In this document: positions 55,820 to 62,858 of the stretch, in pieces
How positions within the stretch are numbered: position 1 is the stretch's first letter
Layout: each line of letters opens with the position of its first letter
NCBI GenBank assembly: GCA_963811775.1
Contig: CAWESO010000001.1
Span: 186,001 to 250,000 of the forward strand
Length of the DNA stretch: 64,000 nt
Direction: 5' to 3'
DNA from: Chersky-840 sp963811775
GTDB taxonomy: Bacteria > Actinomycetota > Acidimicrobiia > Acidimicrobiales > UBA8190
Position numbers and translations under genes: made by a program
The notes under the pieces: generated by a model
What the model saw: only the letters and a program-made list of their open reading frames with translations
What the model was told of the DNA's origin: nothing
The model's database searches: none

Positions 55820-57499
55820 ATGAGGCGGGGACCGTTCTTTGCGTTGCTTCTCGTCGTGCCACTGGCGCTACTGCTGACGCCTGCCCTACCGGCGTCCGCC
55901 ACGAGTGCGTCACTGCCCAAATACTCAGGTCCGGCCCCAGGCTCGGTCTCGTGTCAGTTCGAGGCCAAGGTCTCATTTTCCCGGGCACTGACGATGGCCG
56001 GCGGTGCCGGGAACCCGTCGAAGGTCAAGGGGAGGCTCGAAGACTGCGTCTCTAGTGACTCGGCCGTGAGCATCAGAAGCGGTCAGATCAGCGGATCCTT
56101 CGCGTCCGGATTCGGAACGACGTGTGTGTGGAACGGCAACCAGACGGCCGCGCTCACGATCTCGTGGAGGGGAAGGGTGGACGGCCCCATCGGCGCCACC
56201 ACGTACAAAGGCGCGGCGAGCTTCACGCCGAGCGTCGTCCACTATGGCGGCGAGCAGCTCGTGACCAACGGCAGCAGGGACGAGGGCTTCGCGCTGCCCG
56301 GCAACACCCACAGCGCGACCGCCACCGGCTCGTTTGCGGGTTCGAGCACGGACGACCGCTCGGCCACCGCCTTCAGCTCGCTCACCCCCGGCGCGGTGAC
56401 CGCCGCGTGCCGACAGCGACACGGGGTCAAGAGCCTCACGCTCACCGGGGTGATCACGGTCGGTGTGGGCATCGTGAGCCCATCGTCCATCACCGCAGGT
56501 CCCGACGGCGCCTTGTGGGTCTCTGACTTCTTCGGCAACGACCGGGTCACGACGTCCGGGGCGATCAGCACCTACACCGACCCGAGCATCCTGTCCGCTT
56601 CCGACATCACCACCGGTCCCGACGGTGCGCTGTGGTTCACCAATCTTCTCGGTCAGCCGACCGTCGTCGGTGACGAATTCGACTTCGGTGGCACCATCGG
56701 CCGTCTATCGACGTCGGGGGCCCTCACCACCTTCAGCAGTCCGAGCATCGACCTCCCCCAGGGCATCACGAGCGGTCCGGACGGTGCCCTGTGGTTCACG
56801 AACAGCGGCAGCAATTCGATCGGTCGCATCACCACCTCGGGGGCGGTGAGCAACTACAGCGATCCCAGCGTGGACGCCGGCCCCACGGCCATCACCACCG
56901 GTCCGGACGGTGCCCTATGGTTCACCAACAGCGGCAGCAATTCGATCGGTCGCATCACCACCTCGGGGGCGGTGACCATCTACACCTCGCTGAGCATCAA
57001 CGGCCCGAACGCGATCACCTCCGGCCCTGACGGTGCTCTGTGGTACACCAATGACGGCGACGACACCATCGGGCGGATCACGACCTCCGGTGTGGCCACC
57101 AGCTACAGCGCGCCGAGCATCAACGTCCCCGGCGGTATCACCACCGGCCCCGACGGCGCCCTGTGGTTCACCAATGGTGGAACTCCCCCCATCGACCTCA
57201 ACGGAGGTTCGTACTCCTTCGGGGGAGGAAGCTCGATCGACCGCATCACGACGTCGGGCGTCGTCACGAGCTTCACGAGCCCGAGCATCGACGGCCCGAG
57301 CAGCATCACGACCGGCCCCGACGGCGCGCTGTGGTTCACCAATGGCGAGGACGGCCTCTTCTCCCTGGGCTTCGCCGGTAGCGAAAAAGGCCTTCGCTCC
57401 TCCGCTCGGGAAAGGGGCCTTCAGGACCTTCTCTCGTCGGGGCTCAGTACCTCGATCGGCCGCATCACCACGTCGGGGGTGGTCAGCATCTACGGCTGA
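55820..57499 (+). CDS. secreted Vgb-like beta-propeller repeat protein
   Basis: Exported protein of 559 residues. A signal peptide (FFALLLVVPLALLLTPALPASA) is followed by a ~190-residue unique domain with paired Cys. The rest is about seven repeats of ~43 residues on the pattern ITTGPDGALWFTN...SIGRITTSG, the repeat of virginiamycin B lyase-like propellers. It is probably a cell-surface or secreted propeller; lyase activity should not be assumed. Repeat spacing is broken by short inserts near residues 275 and 455 and a longer one near 515-540. ATG at 55820 follows GGTGCGGGA. Confidence 0.8.
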   Translation: MRRGPFFALLLVVPLALLLTPALPASATSASLPKYSGPAPGSVSCQFEAKVSFSRALTMAGGAGNPSKVKGRLEDCVSSDSAVSIRSGQISGSFASGFGTTCVWNGNQTAALTISWRGRVDGPIGATTYKGAASFTPSVVHYGGEQLVTNGSRDEGFALPGNTHSATATGSFAGSSTDDRSATAFSSLTPGAVTAACRQRHGVKSLTLTGVITVGVGIVSPSSITAGPDGALWVSDFFGNDRVTTSGAISTYTDPSILSASDITTGPDGALWFTNLLGQPTVVGDEFDFGGTIGRLSTSGALTTFSSPSIDLPQGITSGPDGALWFTNSGSNSIGRITTSGAVSNYSDPSVDAGPTAITTGPDGALWFTNSGSNSIGRITTSGAVTIYTSLSINGPNAITSGPDGALWYTNDGDDTIGRITTSGVATSYSAPSINVPGGITTGPDGALWFTNGGTPPIDLNGGSYSFGGGSSIDRITTSGVVTSFTSPSIDGPSSITTGPDGALWFTNGEDGLFSLGFAGSEKGLRSSARERGLQDLLSSGLSTSIGRITTSGVVSIYG

Positions 57500-57664
57500 C
57501 GGGGCGCCGAACGGGGCGTGTCCGCTCACGATGTGGTCCTCCGCGCACCTACCTCCGAAGGGTCTCGATAGCCGATCCGGATGGCCTACGCTGGGCGTGT
57601 TCAGCTCCTCCGCACGTGGCCGTCTCAGATCATGTGGAGTCCGCGCTGTATTGGAGGAGAGGTT

Positions 57665-57692
57665 CGGACCTGAGCGGCGAAGCTCAGGTCCG
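57665..57692 (+). terminator. strong hairpin just upstream of tRNA-Pro
   Basis: CGGACCTGAGC (57665-57675) pairs perfectly with GCTCAGGTCCG (57682-57692) around a GGCGAA loop, 13 bases before the tRNA. It may end the transcript of the propeller gene, although no T-run follows, or it may lie in the tRNA leader. Confidence 0.45.
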
Positions 57693-57705
57693 GCCCGCTG
57701 ATATC

Positions 57706-57779
57706 CGGGGAGTAGCGCAGCCTGGCAGCGCACCTGCTTTGGGAGCAGGAGGTCGGGGGTTCGAATCCCCCCTCCCCGA
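57706..57779 (+). tRNA. tRNA-Pro (anticodon TGG)
   Basis: A full cloverleaf can be drawn: acceptor CGGGGAG/CTCCCCG, D-arm AGCGCAGCCTGGCAGCGCA, anticodon stem CCTGC/GCAGG with loop TTTGGGA (anticodon TGG), and T-arm around TTCGAAT. The discriminator is A and CCA is not encoded. Its 3' part from 57734 is the left boundary of an integrated element. Confidence 0.95.
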
Positions 57780-57780
57780 C
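57734..57780 (+). repeat. attL core (3' part of tRNA-Pro)
   Basis: 47 bases from the anticodon stem to the end of tRNA-Pro, repeated at 62473-62519 with a single difference (G at 57763, A at 62502, in the T-loop). Flanks differ on both sides. Confidence 0.88.
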
Positions 57781-57837
57781 TCGTATTTCCCCACGTCACA
57801 GCTCTGTGGGCATTGCGAAGTGGCGTCGTGCGGAGGG

Positions 57838-57864
57838 GTTTGACTGCCTAACTGACTGCCTAAC
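57838..57864 (+). repeat. 27-bp direct repeat, left copy (possible integrase arm site)
   Basis: Perfect 27-base repeat of 62348-62374 in the same orientation. It holds two tandem copies of TGACTGCCTAAC and overlaps the integrase stop codon, 57 bases inside attL. Position near both ends suggests arm-type integrase binding. Confidence 0.75.
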
Positions 57865-59006
57865 TTCGACCGGCGCTCCCGAAAAGTCGCTCCATCGGCG
57901 CGACAGCGGTATCGATCGAACCTCGGACGCGGTGGCGGTAATGGCGATAGACGGTCTCTGGATTGTCGCCCAAGACGTCGGCGACCTCCTCGACGCTCTT
58001 CCCCTCATCGAGCAACAGGCTCGCGGCCGTGTGGCGCAACTCGTAGGGGACACCGGGCGGGAGACCGGCGCGCTTCGCGATACGCCGGTAGGTGCGCCTC
58101 AGGTTGGCCGGATCGAGAGGCGTGCCGATCTCACTCGCGAACACATAGCCCTGGTCGACCCAACTAACGCCGGCCGCCAGTCGCTCCTCGGCTTGCCGGA
58201 CCCGATGCGCACGGAGGCGCGTGGCCAGGCTCGGAGGGAAATCGATCGTGCGCTGGCCGGCACGTGAGCGCTTCACCGGACCGCGGTGAAGCTCGCCAAG
58301 CTCGCGCTTGAGTGAACCGCTGACTGTGAGTCGCCGCGTCCTCAAGTCGACGTCGGACCACAGGAGGCCCGTCAACTCGCCCGGGCGTAGTGCGAGCATC
58401 AAGCCGCAGGCAACCAAGGCGCCGAGACGCTCGTCTTCACAGGCGCCCAGGAGAGCCTTTGCCTCCTTCGCGGTGAGTGCCCGGCGCTGAGCTGGAGGCT
58501 TGCACTTCGGGATCAGAGCGACAGACGCGACGTTGCGGGGAACCAGGTCGCGGCGCTCAGCATGACGTAGGACTGCCACGAGCACGTTGCGAAGCCGGCA
58601 CGCAGCTCCTCGACAGTCCCGCATCCGCCTCCCTGCGCAGCCACCTCTCGACGTCGTCGGTGCTCAGGTCAAGCAAGCGCTTCGGTCCGAGCGCCGACAC
58701 GAGGTGGCGGGTGGCCCATTCGTAGTTGTCGACGGTGTTCGGCGAGCGCTCGCCGGCACGCTGAAGGGCGAGCCAGGCCTCGACCAACACAGCGAGTGTC
58801 GTCCGGCGGTCGCCTACCGGTAGCCCGACATCATGCTTCGACTGAATCTTGCGGAGCTCCTCGGCCGCTTCGGCTGTTGTCCTGCCGTAGACGCTCTTAC
58901 GCTTGCGCTTCCCGTCGACCCGGCCGAGGTCGAGGGTGGCCGGGTAGCGACCATCTGCTCTCTTTTTCCCGATGCTGCCCTGGCCCCGTGCCCGTCGAGT
59001 TGTCAT
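57860..59006 (-). CDS. int: phage-type tyrosine integrase (one-base frameshift)
   Basis: Integrase that would recombine at tRNA-Pro. The N-terminal arm/core region (GQGSIGKKRADGRYPATLDLG; SPNTVDNYEWATRHLVSALG) and the catalytic domain are in two frames. Catalytic residues are Arg in MLALRPGELTGLLW, His-x-x-Arg in YELRHTAASLLLDEG and the final Tyr in TVYRHYRHRV. Deleting one base near 58597 (in a GCCGGC context) joins them to 381 residues, a normal size. ATG at 59006 has GGGGAGG eight bases upstream and overlaps the preceding zinc-ribbon gene by four bases. Whether the shift is real or an error decides if the element is mobile. Confidence 0.87.
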
Positions 59007-59299
59007 GTCGCTGACCTCCCCTTGTCGTGTTCCAGTTCCTTCATAAGTAGCCGCCGAGCCTCGGTCCAGCTCTTCGCCTGAGTCGCTCGGCCGAGTGCCG
59101 TGCGAAGCTGCTCGACCTCTTCGCGCAAGGTCGGTTGAGTCGGAACGCTGTCCCGGTCCTCGGCGACGCGCTCGCGATAGGCCGCCTGGCGGTGAGCGGG
59201 CGAGCAGTACCTCGGCACAGGACCGCGAGCAGACGGGATGGAGAACGCGTCCCCGCAATAGGCGCAACGGAACGTCCGGAGTTTTCGTCGTGTGACCAT
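59003..59299 (-). CDS. small zinc-ribbon protein upstream of the integrase
   Basis: 98-residue protein with CAYCGDAF near residue 12 and a second half-site YCSPAHRQAAYRERV, then a helical region (LREEVEQLRTALGRA). The FSIP..RG..PRYCSPAHRQAAYR pattern is found in small proteins of actinobacterial integrative elements. Its stop overlaps the integrase start (ATGA), so the two are translated together. It may be a DNA-binding accessory or directionality factor; not proven. Confidence 0.75.
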   Translation of the reverse strand: MVTRRKLRTFRCAYCGDAFSIPSARGPVPRYCSPAHRQAAYRERVAEDRDSVPTQPTLREEVEQLRTALGRATQAKSWTEARRLLMKELEHDKGRSAT

Positions 59300-59315
59300 A
59301 TACCCGTAACTGTAC

Positions 59316-59579
59316 TCATAACACTCTCGCGTGACAAGAACTCCAAGAAGAGCGCCTCATGAGGTCAACCCATAGGCCCGTGAAGCGGTGCGAGCAGCTC
59401 CCACAGAAGCGTGCAGGGGCATCAGGGCGTGATTGCCCAGGACGGGTCAGAGCGACGGTCAGGGTTTCAGAGACGGGCGACAGTACGCCGCAGGCGGCGC
59501 AGGGAGTCTCCCGATCGAGATGCTGCGCTACCCGGCGGCGGTCCGCCCCGGCTCGACGGTCAACGGGTACGGTGCGCAT
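59316..59579 (-). CDS. small hypothetical protein with two CxxC pairs
   Basis: 87-residue protein whose ATG 59579 has a perfect AGGAGG eight bases upstream. CAAC (about residue 28) and CGSC (about residue 59) could bind zinc. It lies 16 bases before the next zinc-ribbon gene, giving a three-gene unit ending in int. I do not recognise the family. Confidence 0.6.
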   Translation of the reverse strand: MRTVPVDRRAGADRRRVAQHLDRETPCAACGVLSPVSETLTVALTRPGQSRPDAPARFCGSCSHRFTGLWVDLMRRSSWSSCHARVL

Positions 59580-59612
59580 CGCTGGTGCCTCCTAGTCCGA
59601 GGTACTGGCCAC

Positions 59613-59643
59613 GCCCCGGGGCAGCGCAAACTGCGCCCGGGGC
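59613..59643. promoter_or_regulatory. strong hairpin upstream of the integrase operon
   Basis: GCCCCGGGGCAG (59613-59624) and CTGC-G-CCCGGGGC (59631-59643) pair over twelve positions with one bulged G and a six-base loop. It would lie in the leader of the zinc-ribbon/int operon, or end a plus-strand transcript. Confidence 0.5.
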
Positions 59644-59877
59644 ATCTCTATGTCGTTGCAGGCGCAGTGTGCGCCTCTGGTCACGCTGCGTCAAGCGCGC
59701 CAGACAATCACGCCCGCGGGTGCGTCGCCTGAGTGAACCTCCTGCCCGCCCAACGGATTCGCAACAAGGCCAAATATCGGGCCTGCGACGGCCGCCCCGT
59801 AGTGACCTGCGAGCACGCATTCGGTCTTGCCGTCCGGCACCGGGATCGCTCGAGCAGGCCTGGACGGGCGGGCCATT

Positions 59878-59917
59878 GAAGGATTCGAACCTTCGTAGGC
59901 TGTGCCGGCAGATTTAC
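59878..59917 (-). tRNA. tRNA-Tyr 3' fragment (not a functional tRNA)
   Basis: On the minus strand the sequence from GTAAATCTGCCGGC through the T-arm GAAGG-TTCGAAT-CCTTC matches the second half of a tRNA-Tyr: anticodon GTA, long variable arm and T-arm. The first half is absent, and no matching acceptor 5' strand lies upstream. A fragment starting at the anticodon is what an attachment site leaves behind. It is inside the tRNA-Pro element. Confidence 0.6.
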
Positions 59918-60005
59918 CGGCGTGCGACCGGTGCGTCCTCTAGGGCGAGCCGGCGCTGGTGAGGGCGGGACCCACCAGGTCTGTGCGAGCGAGGTCGGCG
60001 TACTA

Positions 60006-61034
60006 CTACGAGCTCGTTCCCGTCGATCCTCCCGGCGACAGATCGGCGGAGATGTTATCTCTGGCGGTCTGGAACTGGGCGCTGGTTGTCGTCCAGACTG
60101 CGTCATCCGTCTCACCCGCTTGGGCCAAGCCAGCCAACGTGTTAGCGGCAGCGACGGCTGAGCGGATGTCAACCTCAGTCTGCCCGGTCGCTCCTAACTC
60201 GGTGATCGCGCTGGCAAAAGTAGAATCGGCGGCGGCGAGAGCATCCTGCTGTGCCGTGGTAACGGCACCGGGAATTGCATTCCAAACATTTATGGCTTGC
60301 TGTAAAGCGGCGTCGGCCGTTGCGTACCCTTGCAGCACTGTGGCCGTCGCCGGTGGCGGTGTGGTTGACGGCACGGTAGGCGTCCCGTTGGCAAGGTTCG
60401 ACGGTAGGTTGGTCGTGATGCTGGCCTCCCACCCGCTGCCCTGGAGCTGGTGGCGGGTGAACGTCACCGCATTGCCGTTCGTGCTGTCGTCGAACGAGTA
60501 GGTGTTCTGATTGGCTGGCACTTGTATGACCGCCCGAAAGGTGCACGTCGGGATGGTGGACCCGTTGGTCAGAGACGCCGACCCGTCGGTGCCGGCGTTG
60601 AGTGAGCCGGTGGCCACTCGGGTGCCGTTGTCCCCCGTCACCTTGACCGGTGTCCCGGGGCCCACCTGAGCGTTCGCGCAGCTGCTCCCGTACTGCTCGT
60701 CGATGAACGTCACGGTGTGATTGCCCGGTCCCCCTGTCAGCAAGCCGATGGCGATGCCGGCACCGGCGAGGACTACAACCAGGATGACGACGAGCGCCAC
60801 CCACTTGCCCCGGCCCTGCTTCTCTGTCGAGGGTGTCGGTGGAATGACGCCGGGCTGCGTCGGCCACGGCGGTCCGGGCGCGACGTAGGGCGGTGACGAA
60901 ACGGGAGGAGGAGGAGGAGGAGGAGGAGGAGGAGGAGGAGGGGCGGTCCAGGGCGATGGCGCTGGAGCGGTGACACTCTTGTTGGTCACCCGGCCGCCCC
61001 CGGGCACAAGGCCGCTTGTGCCGGTGTCGGTCAC
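60006..61034 (-). CDS. proline-rich single-pass membrane protein of unknown function
   Basis: 342 residues: a cytoplasmic Pro-rich tail with a run of about 13 Pro, one TM segment (WVALVVILVVVLAGAGIAIGLL, about residues 76-97) and an extracellular part with Thr/Ala/Gly-rich sequence and two Cys in the first half. The Pro-run is coded by twelve perfect GGA triplets on the plus strand. GTG at 61034 overlaps the preceding gene by four bases. The design (Pro tail, TM, secreted domain) is common in actinobacteria, but no family is recognised. Confidence 0.7.
   Translation of the reverse strand: MTDTGTSGLVPGGGRVTNKSVTAPAPSPWTAPPPPPPPPPPPPPVSSPPYVAPGPPWPTQPGVIPPTPSTEKQGRGKWVALVVILVVVLAGAGIAIGLLTGGPGNHTVTFIDEQYGSSCANAQVGPGTPVKVTGDNGTRVATGSLNAGTDGSASLTNGSTIPTCTFRAVIQVPANQNTYSFDDSTNGNAVTFTRHQLQGSGWEASITTNLPSNLANGTPTVPSTTPPPATATVLQGYATADAALQQAINVWNAIPGAVTTAQQDALAAADSTFASAITELGATGQTEVDIRSAVAAANTLAGLAQAGETDDAVWTTTSAQFQTARDNISADLSPGGSTGTSS
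60904..60939 (+). repeat. (GGA)12 microsatellite encoding a poly-Pro run
   Basis: Twelve perfect tandem GGA triplets. On the coding strand they give consecutive Pro codons, so copy changes alter only the length of the Pro tract. Confidence 0.92.
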
Positions 61035-61249
61035 GCTTCGTCACCTCCGCAGTCCAGCACGCCTCGCACCACCCACTGGTTGAGATCGGGGCGCAGCGGG
61101 TCGCCTTGGCCCTTTGTCACGGTCGTTACCCTGAACGTGGCGCCCTGGTTGTTGACCCAACGGCCTTGTGCTCTGACCGTCTCCACGTAGGCAGCGTCGA
61201 GGCTCTGGAACAGGATCTTCGGCTCGATCGCTTCGTCGGCGCTCGACAT
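61031..61249 (-). CDS. small hypothetical protein coupled to the Pro-rich membrane protein
   Basis: 72 residues from ATG 61249, starting MSSADEAIEPKILFQSLD and containing GRWVNNQGATFRVTTVTKG. No TM or signal segment. Its stop overlaps the start of the next gene (GTGA), indicating a two-gene operon. A longer start at 61291 is possible. Family unknown. Confidence 0.6.
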   Translation of the reverse strand: MSSADEAIEPKILFQSLDAAYVETVRAQGRWVNNQGATFRVTTVTKGQGDPLRPDLNQWVVRGVLDCGGDEA

Positions 61250-61336
61250 GGAATGGGGATCGGCAAGTGGCGGCATGGACTGTAGAACCACCTACACTCC
61301 ACCACCCGGTGAGACGGTGGCGGTACCCTCGCGGGC

Positions 61337-61570
61337 ATGATCCACCCACCGACAGTGACCTCCGTACTGCTGGCCGATGGCTGGCACGAAGTAGCTAACC
61401 AGGACAAGGGCACCGGGTTTGAGGTGGTGCAGGACTACTTCTTCGTCGGCGGCGAGGAACTGAAGGCGTCCTGGTTCCTGCTGGCCGAGGCAGGCGAGAC
61501 CGAGACGTTGATCGCCGGACCCTTGTCGGCGGTGCAGGCCATCAAGTACCGGTCGCAGCCAACGAGGTAG
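61337..61570 (+). CDS. small hypothetical protein
   Basis: 77 residues, MIHPPTVTSVLLADGWHEVA, with VVQDYFFVGGEELKASWFLLAE; reads as a compact soluble beta-type domain. It is divergent from the 61249 gene, with about 90 bases between them for two promoters. No family is recognised. Confidence 0.55.
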   Translation: MIHPPTVTSVLLADGWHEVANQDKGTGFEVVQDYFFVGGEELKASWFLLAEAGETETLIAGPLSAVQAIKYRSQPTR

Positions 61571-62067
61571 GCGCCCGACAAGCGACAGGCCGATGCCTGT
61601 GGCGGCGCCCACTCGTCGCGCTATCCGATCAAGCGCGTGGGCCGACGGCCGTTCGCCGAGATGGCCCGACGAACAGAGCCGGAGAAACGGACGACCCTTC
61701 GCGCAGCCAGTCTTGGAGGGCCCGCGCCTCCGAGACCAGAGCTTCAGATGCTCGTTTCGGCGTCGATGACCGACCAAAACGCTGTTCGCATGGCTCGGCG
61801 AGGCTCGTCAGGGATGGTGTGAACGCCGGACGCCCGGACGGCGTGTTGGAGCATGAGCGCATCGAGCTCCCGCGGTATCTTCGGTCGATCAGCGACGATT
61901 GCTGCTATCTCACCCGCGGCCGCCTTCGCGATCCAGTCACGCGGCGAATTTCTGTGCGTAGGCAGAAAAGTCCGTACCCGCCAAGTCGGGACCTCGGGCT
62001 GGAGCCCTCTTGCCCGTGCTCTCGCGCTCGCTCGTCGTTGCGCTGACAGGTATCCTCCGGCTGAGAG
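61571..62067. other. region without a supported gene
   Basis: About 500 bases inside the element. Several open frames overlap on both strands, but none has a good binding site, a recognisable motif or consistent codon use. It is probably decayed coding DNA. Confidence 0.5.
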
Positions 62068-62240
62068 TGTCGGTCGCGGCGTGTGGTTCAGCCTGCCGAC
62101 CGTCGGTCACCGGGCTCCCAGGCAGTACGTCTCGCCGGAGTGTCGCAAATGCCACGCCACGCCGACCGTGAACCTTCAGACGATCGTGGGCACCGTCTCG
62201 TCGCTTCGAGAGGAGATCAGGACGAAGAAGCTGCACGCTG
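62068..62240 (+). pseudogene. decayed copy of the zinc-ribbon gene
   Basis: The plus strand reads FSLPTVGHRAPRQYVSPECR and later SSLREEIRTKK. This lines up with FSIPSARGPVPRYCSPAHRQ and TLREEVEQLRT of the intact gene at 59003-59299. A preceding Cys-Gly is in another frame and the central Cys is Val, so the copy is broken. It lies in the opposite orientation to the intact gene, near the right end of the element. Confidence 0.45.
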
Positions 62241-62347
62241 CACCTCCGCTCACGCTCGCTCTCACCAAAGGTGGCCGATTCGACGTGCAACCGGCTGGAG
62301 CCCTGCCTCGGGTGGGCGACCGGTCCACGCGGGCTCGCCGCAGCCTC

Positions 62348-62374
62348 GTTTGACTGCCTAACTGACTGCCTAAC
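62348..62374 (+). repeat. 27-bp direct repeat, right copy
   Basis: Identical to 57838-57864 and in the same orientation, 98 bases inside attR. Contains two tandem TGACTGCCTAAC units. Confidence 0.75.
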
Positions 62375-62472
62375 GGGTGGCATCTGGTGGTCTGCGGTGG
62401 CCAACCCTGGCCTGCGCACCCGGCTTGAGCTGCGGATATGGTCCGTCGTGGTCCGGCGTGAACAGATCCGTT

Positions 62473-62519
62473 CTGCTTTGGGAGCAGGAGGTCGGGGGTT
62501 CAAATCCCCCCTCCCCGAC
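62473..62519 (+). repeat. attR core (partial copy of tRNA-Pro)
   Basis: 47-base copy of the tRNA-Pro 3' end with one change (TTCAAAT in the T-loop). The 5' half of the tRNA is missing, so it is a boundary repeat and not a second gene. Confidence 0.88.
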
Positions 62520-62615
62520 GGTGTGGTGTCCCGATGATCGGTCCACGTCTGCGGCGAGGACGAGCGACCGAGAGTCTCCGACCACCTCGAGGCGGCGGCT
62601 AATCTCGGCCTTTCC

Positions 62616-62689
62616 GCGGGCGTAGCTCAATGGCAGAGTCCCAGCCTTCCAAGCTGGTCATGCGGGTTCGATTCCCGTCGCCCGCTCCA
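62616..62689 (+). tRNA. tRNA-Gly (anticodon TCC)
   Basis: Acceptor GCGGGCG/CGCCCGC, D-arm GCTCAATGGCAGAGT, anticodon stem CCAGC/GCTGG with loop CTTCCAA (anticodon TCC), T-arm around TTCGATT. The 3' CCA is encoded (62687-62689). It is about 100 bases outside attR of the tRNA-Pro element. Confidence 0.95.
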
Positions 62690-62719
62690 GACGTCGCCCG
62701 CTCCACCGTCGCCCGCTCC
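62677..62719 (+). repeat. three reiterated copies of the tRNA-Gly 3' end
   Basis: GTCGCCCGCTCC(A) occurs at 62677-62689 (the tRNA itself), 62693-62705 and 62708-62719. Spacing is 16 and 15 bases. Confidence 0.85.
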
Positions 62720-62858
62720 CAGGCACCAGCCAGGTGACGGACGCATTCATCCGGAAGATCAGGAAATGCTCTTGCCCGGGGGCATAGACGTAACCCCACG
62801 AGCCCTGCCTGCACTGAAACGATCGGGTTCCAGCGACCACCGCCAAGCGAAACGTCAA

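Larger units (their letters stand above)
57734..62519 (+). mobile_element. small integrated element in tRNA-Pro
   Basis: A 4.8-kb segment bounded by direct copies of the tRNA-Pro 3' end (57734-57780 and 62473-62519). It has the typical order: tRNA, integrase pointing away from the interior toward the tRNA, small zinc-ribbon genes upstream of it, then cargo. It lacks recognisable replication, transfer or phage structural genes, so it is a defective or satellite element. The interior also holds a tRNA-Tyr 3' fragment and a decayed zinc-ribbon gene, which imply more than one insertion. The integrase frame is interrupted. Confidence 0.82.

Noticed and set aside
55820..57499. Virginiamycin B lyase (streptogramin resistance)
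   Set aside because: The repeats are Vgb-like, but the protein is secreted, longer and has an added N-terminal domain; catalytic residues cannot be confirmed, so it is called only a Vgb-like propeller.
59878..59960. A complete minus-strand tRNA
   Set aside because: The T-arm and variable arm are good, but the 5' anticodon stem, D-arm and acceptor partner are missing, so it is only a 3' fragment.
57838..62374. CRISPR-like array from the 12-bp and 27-bp repeats
   Set aside because: There are only two distant copies, each a simple tandem pair without spacers. No cas genes are present anywhere in the window.
62473..62519. A second tRNA-Pro gene
   Set aside because: Only the 3' 47 bases are present; the D-arm and acceptor 5' strand are lacking, so it is the attR repeat.
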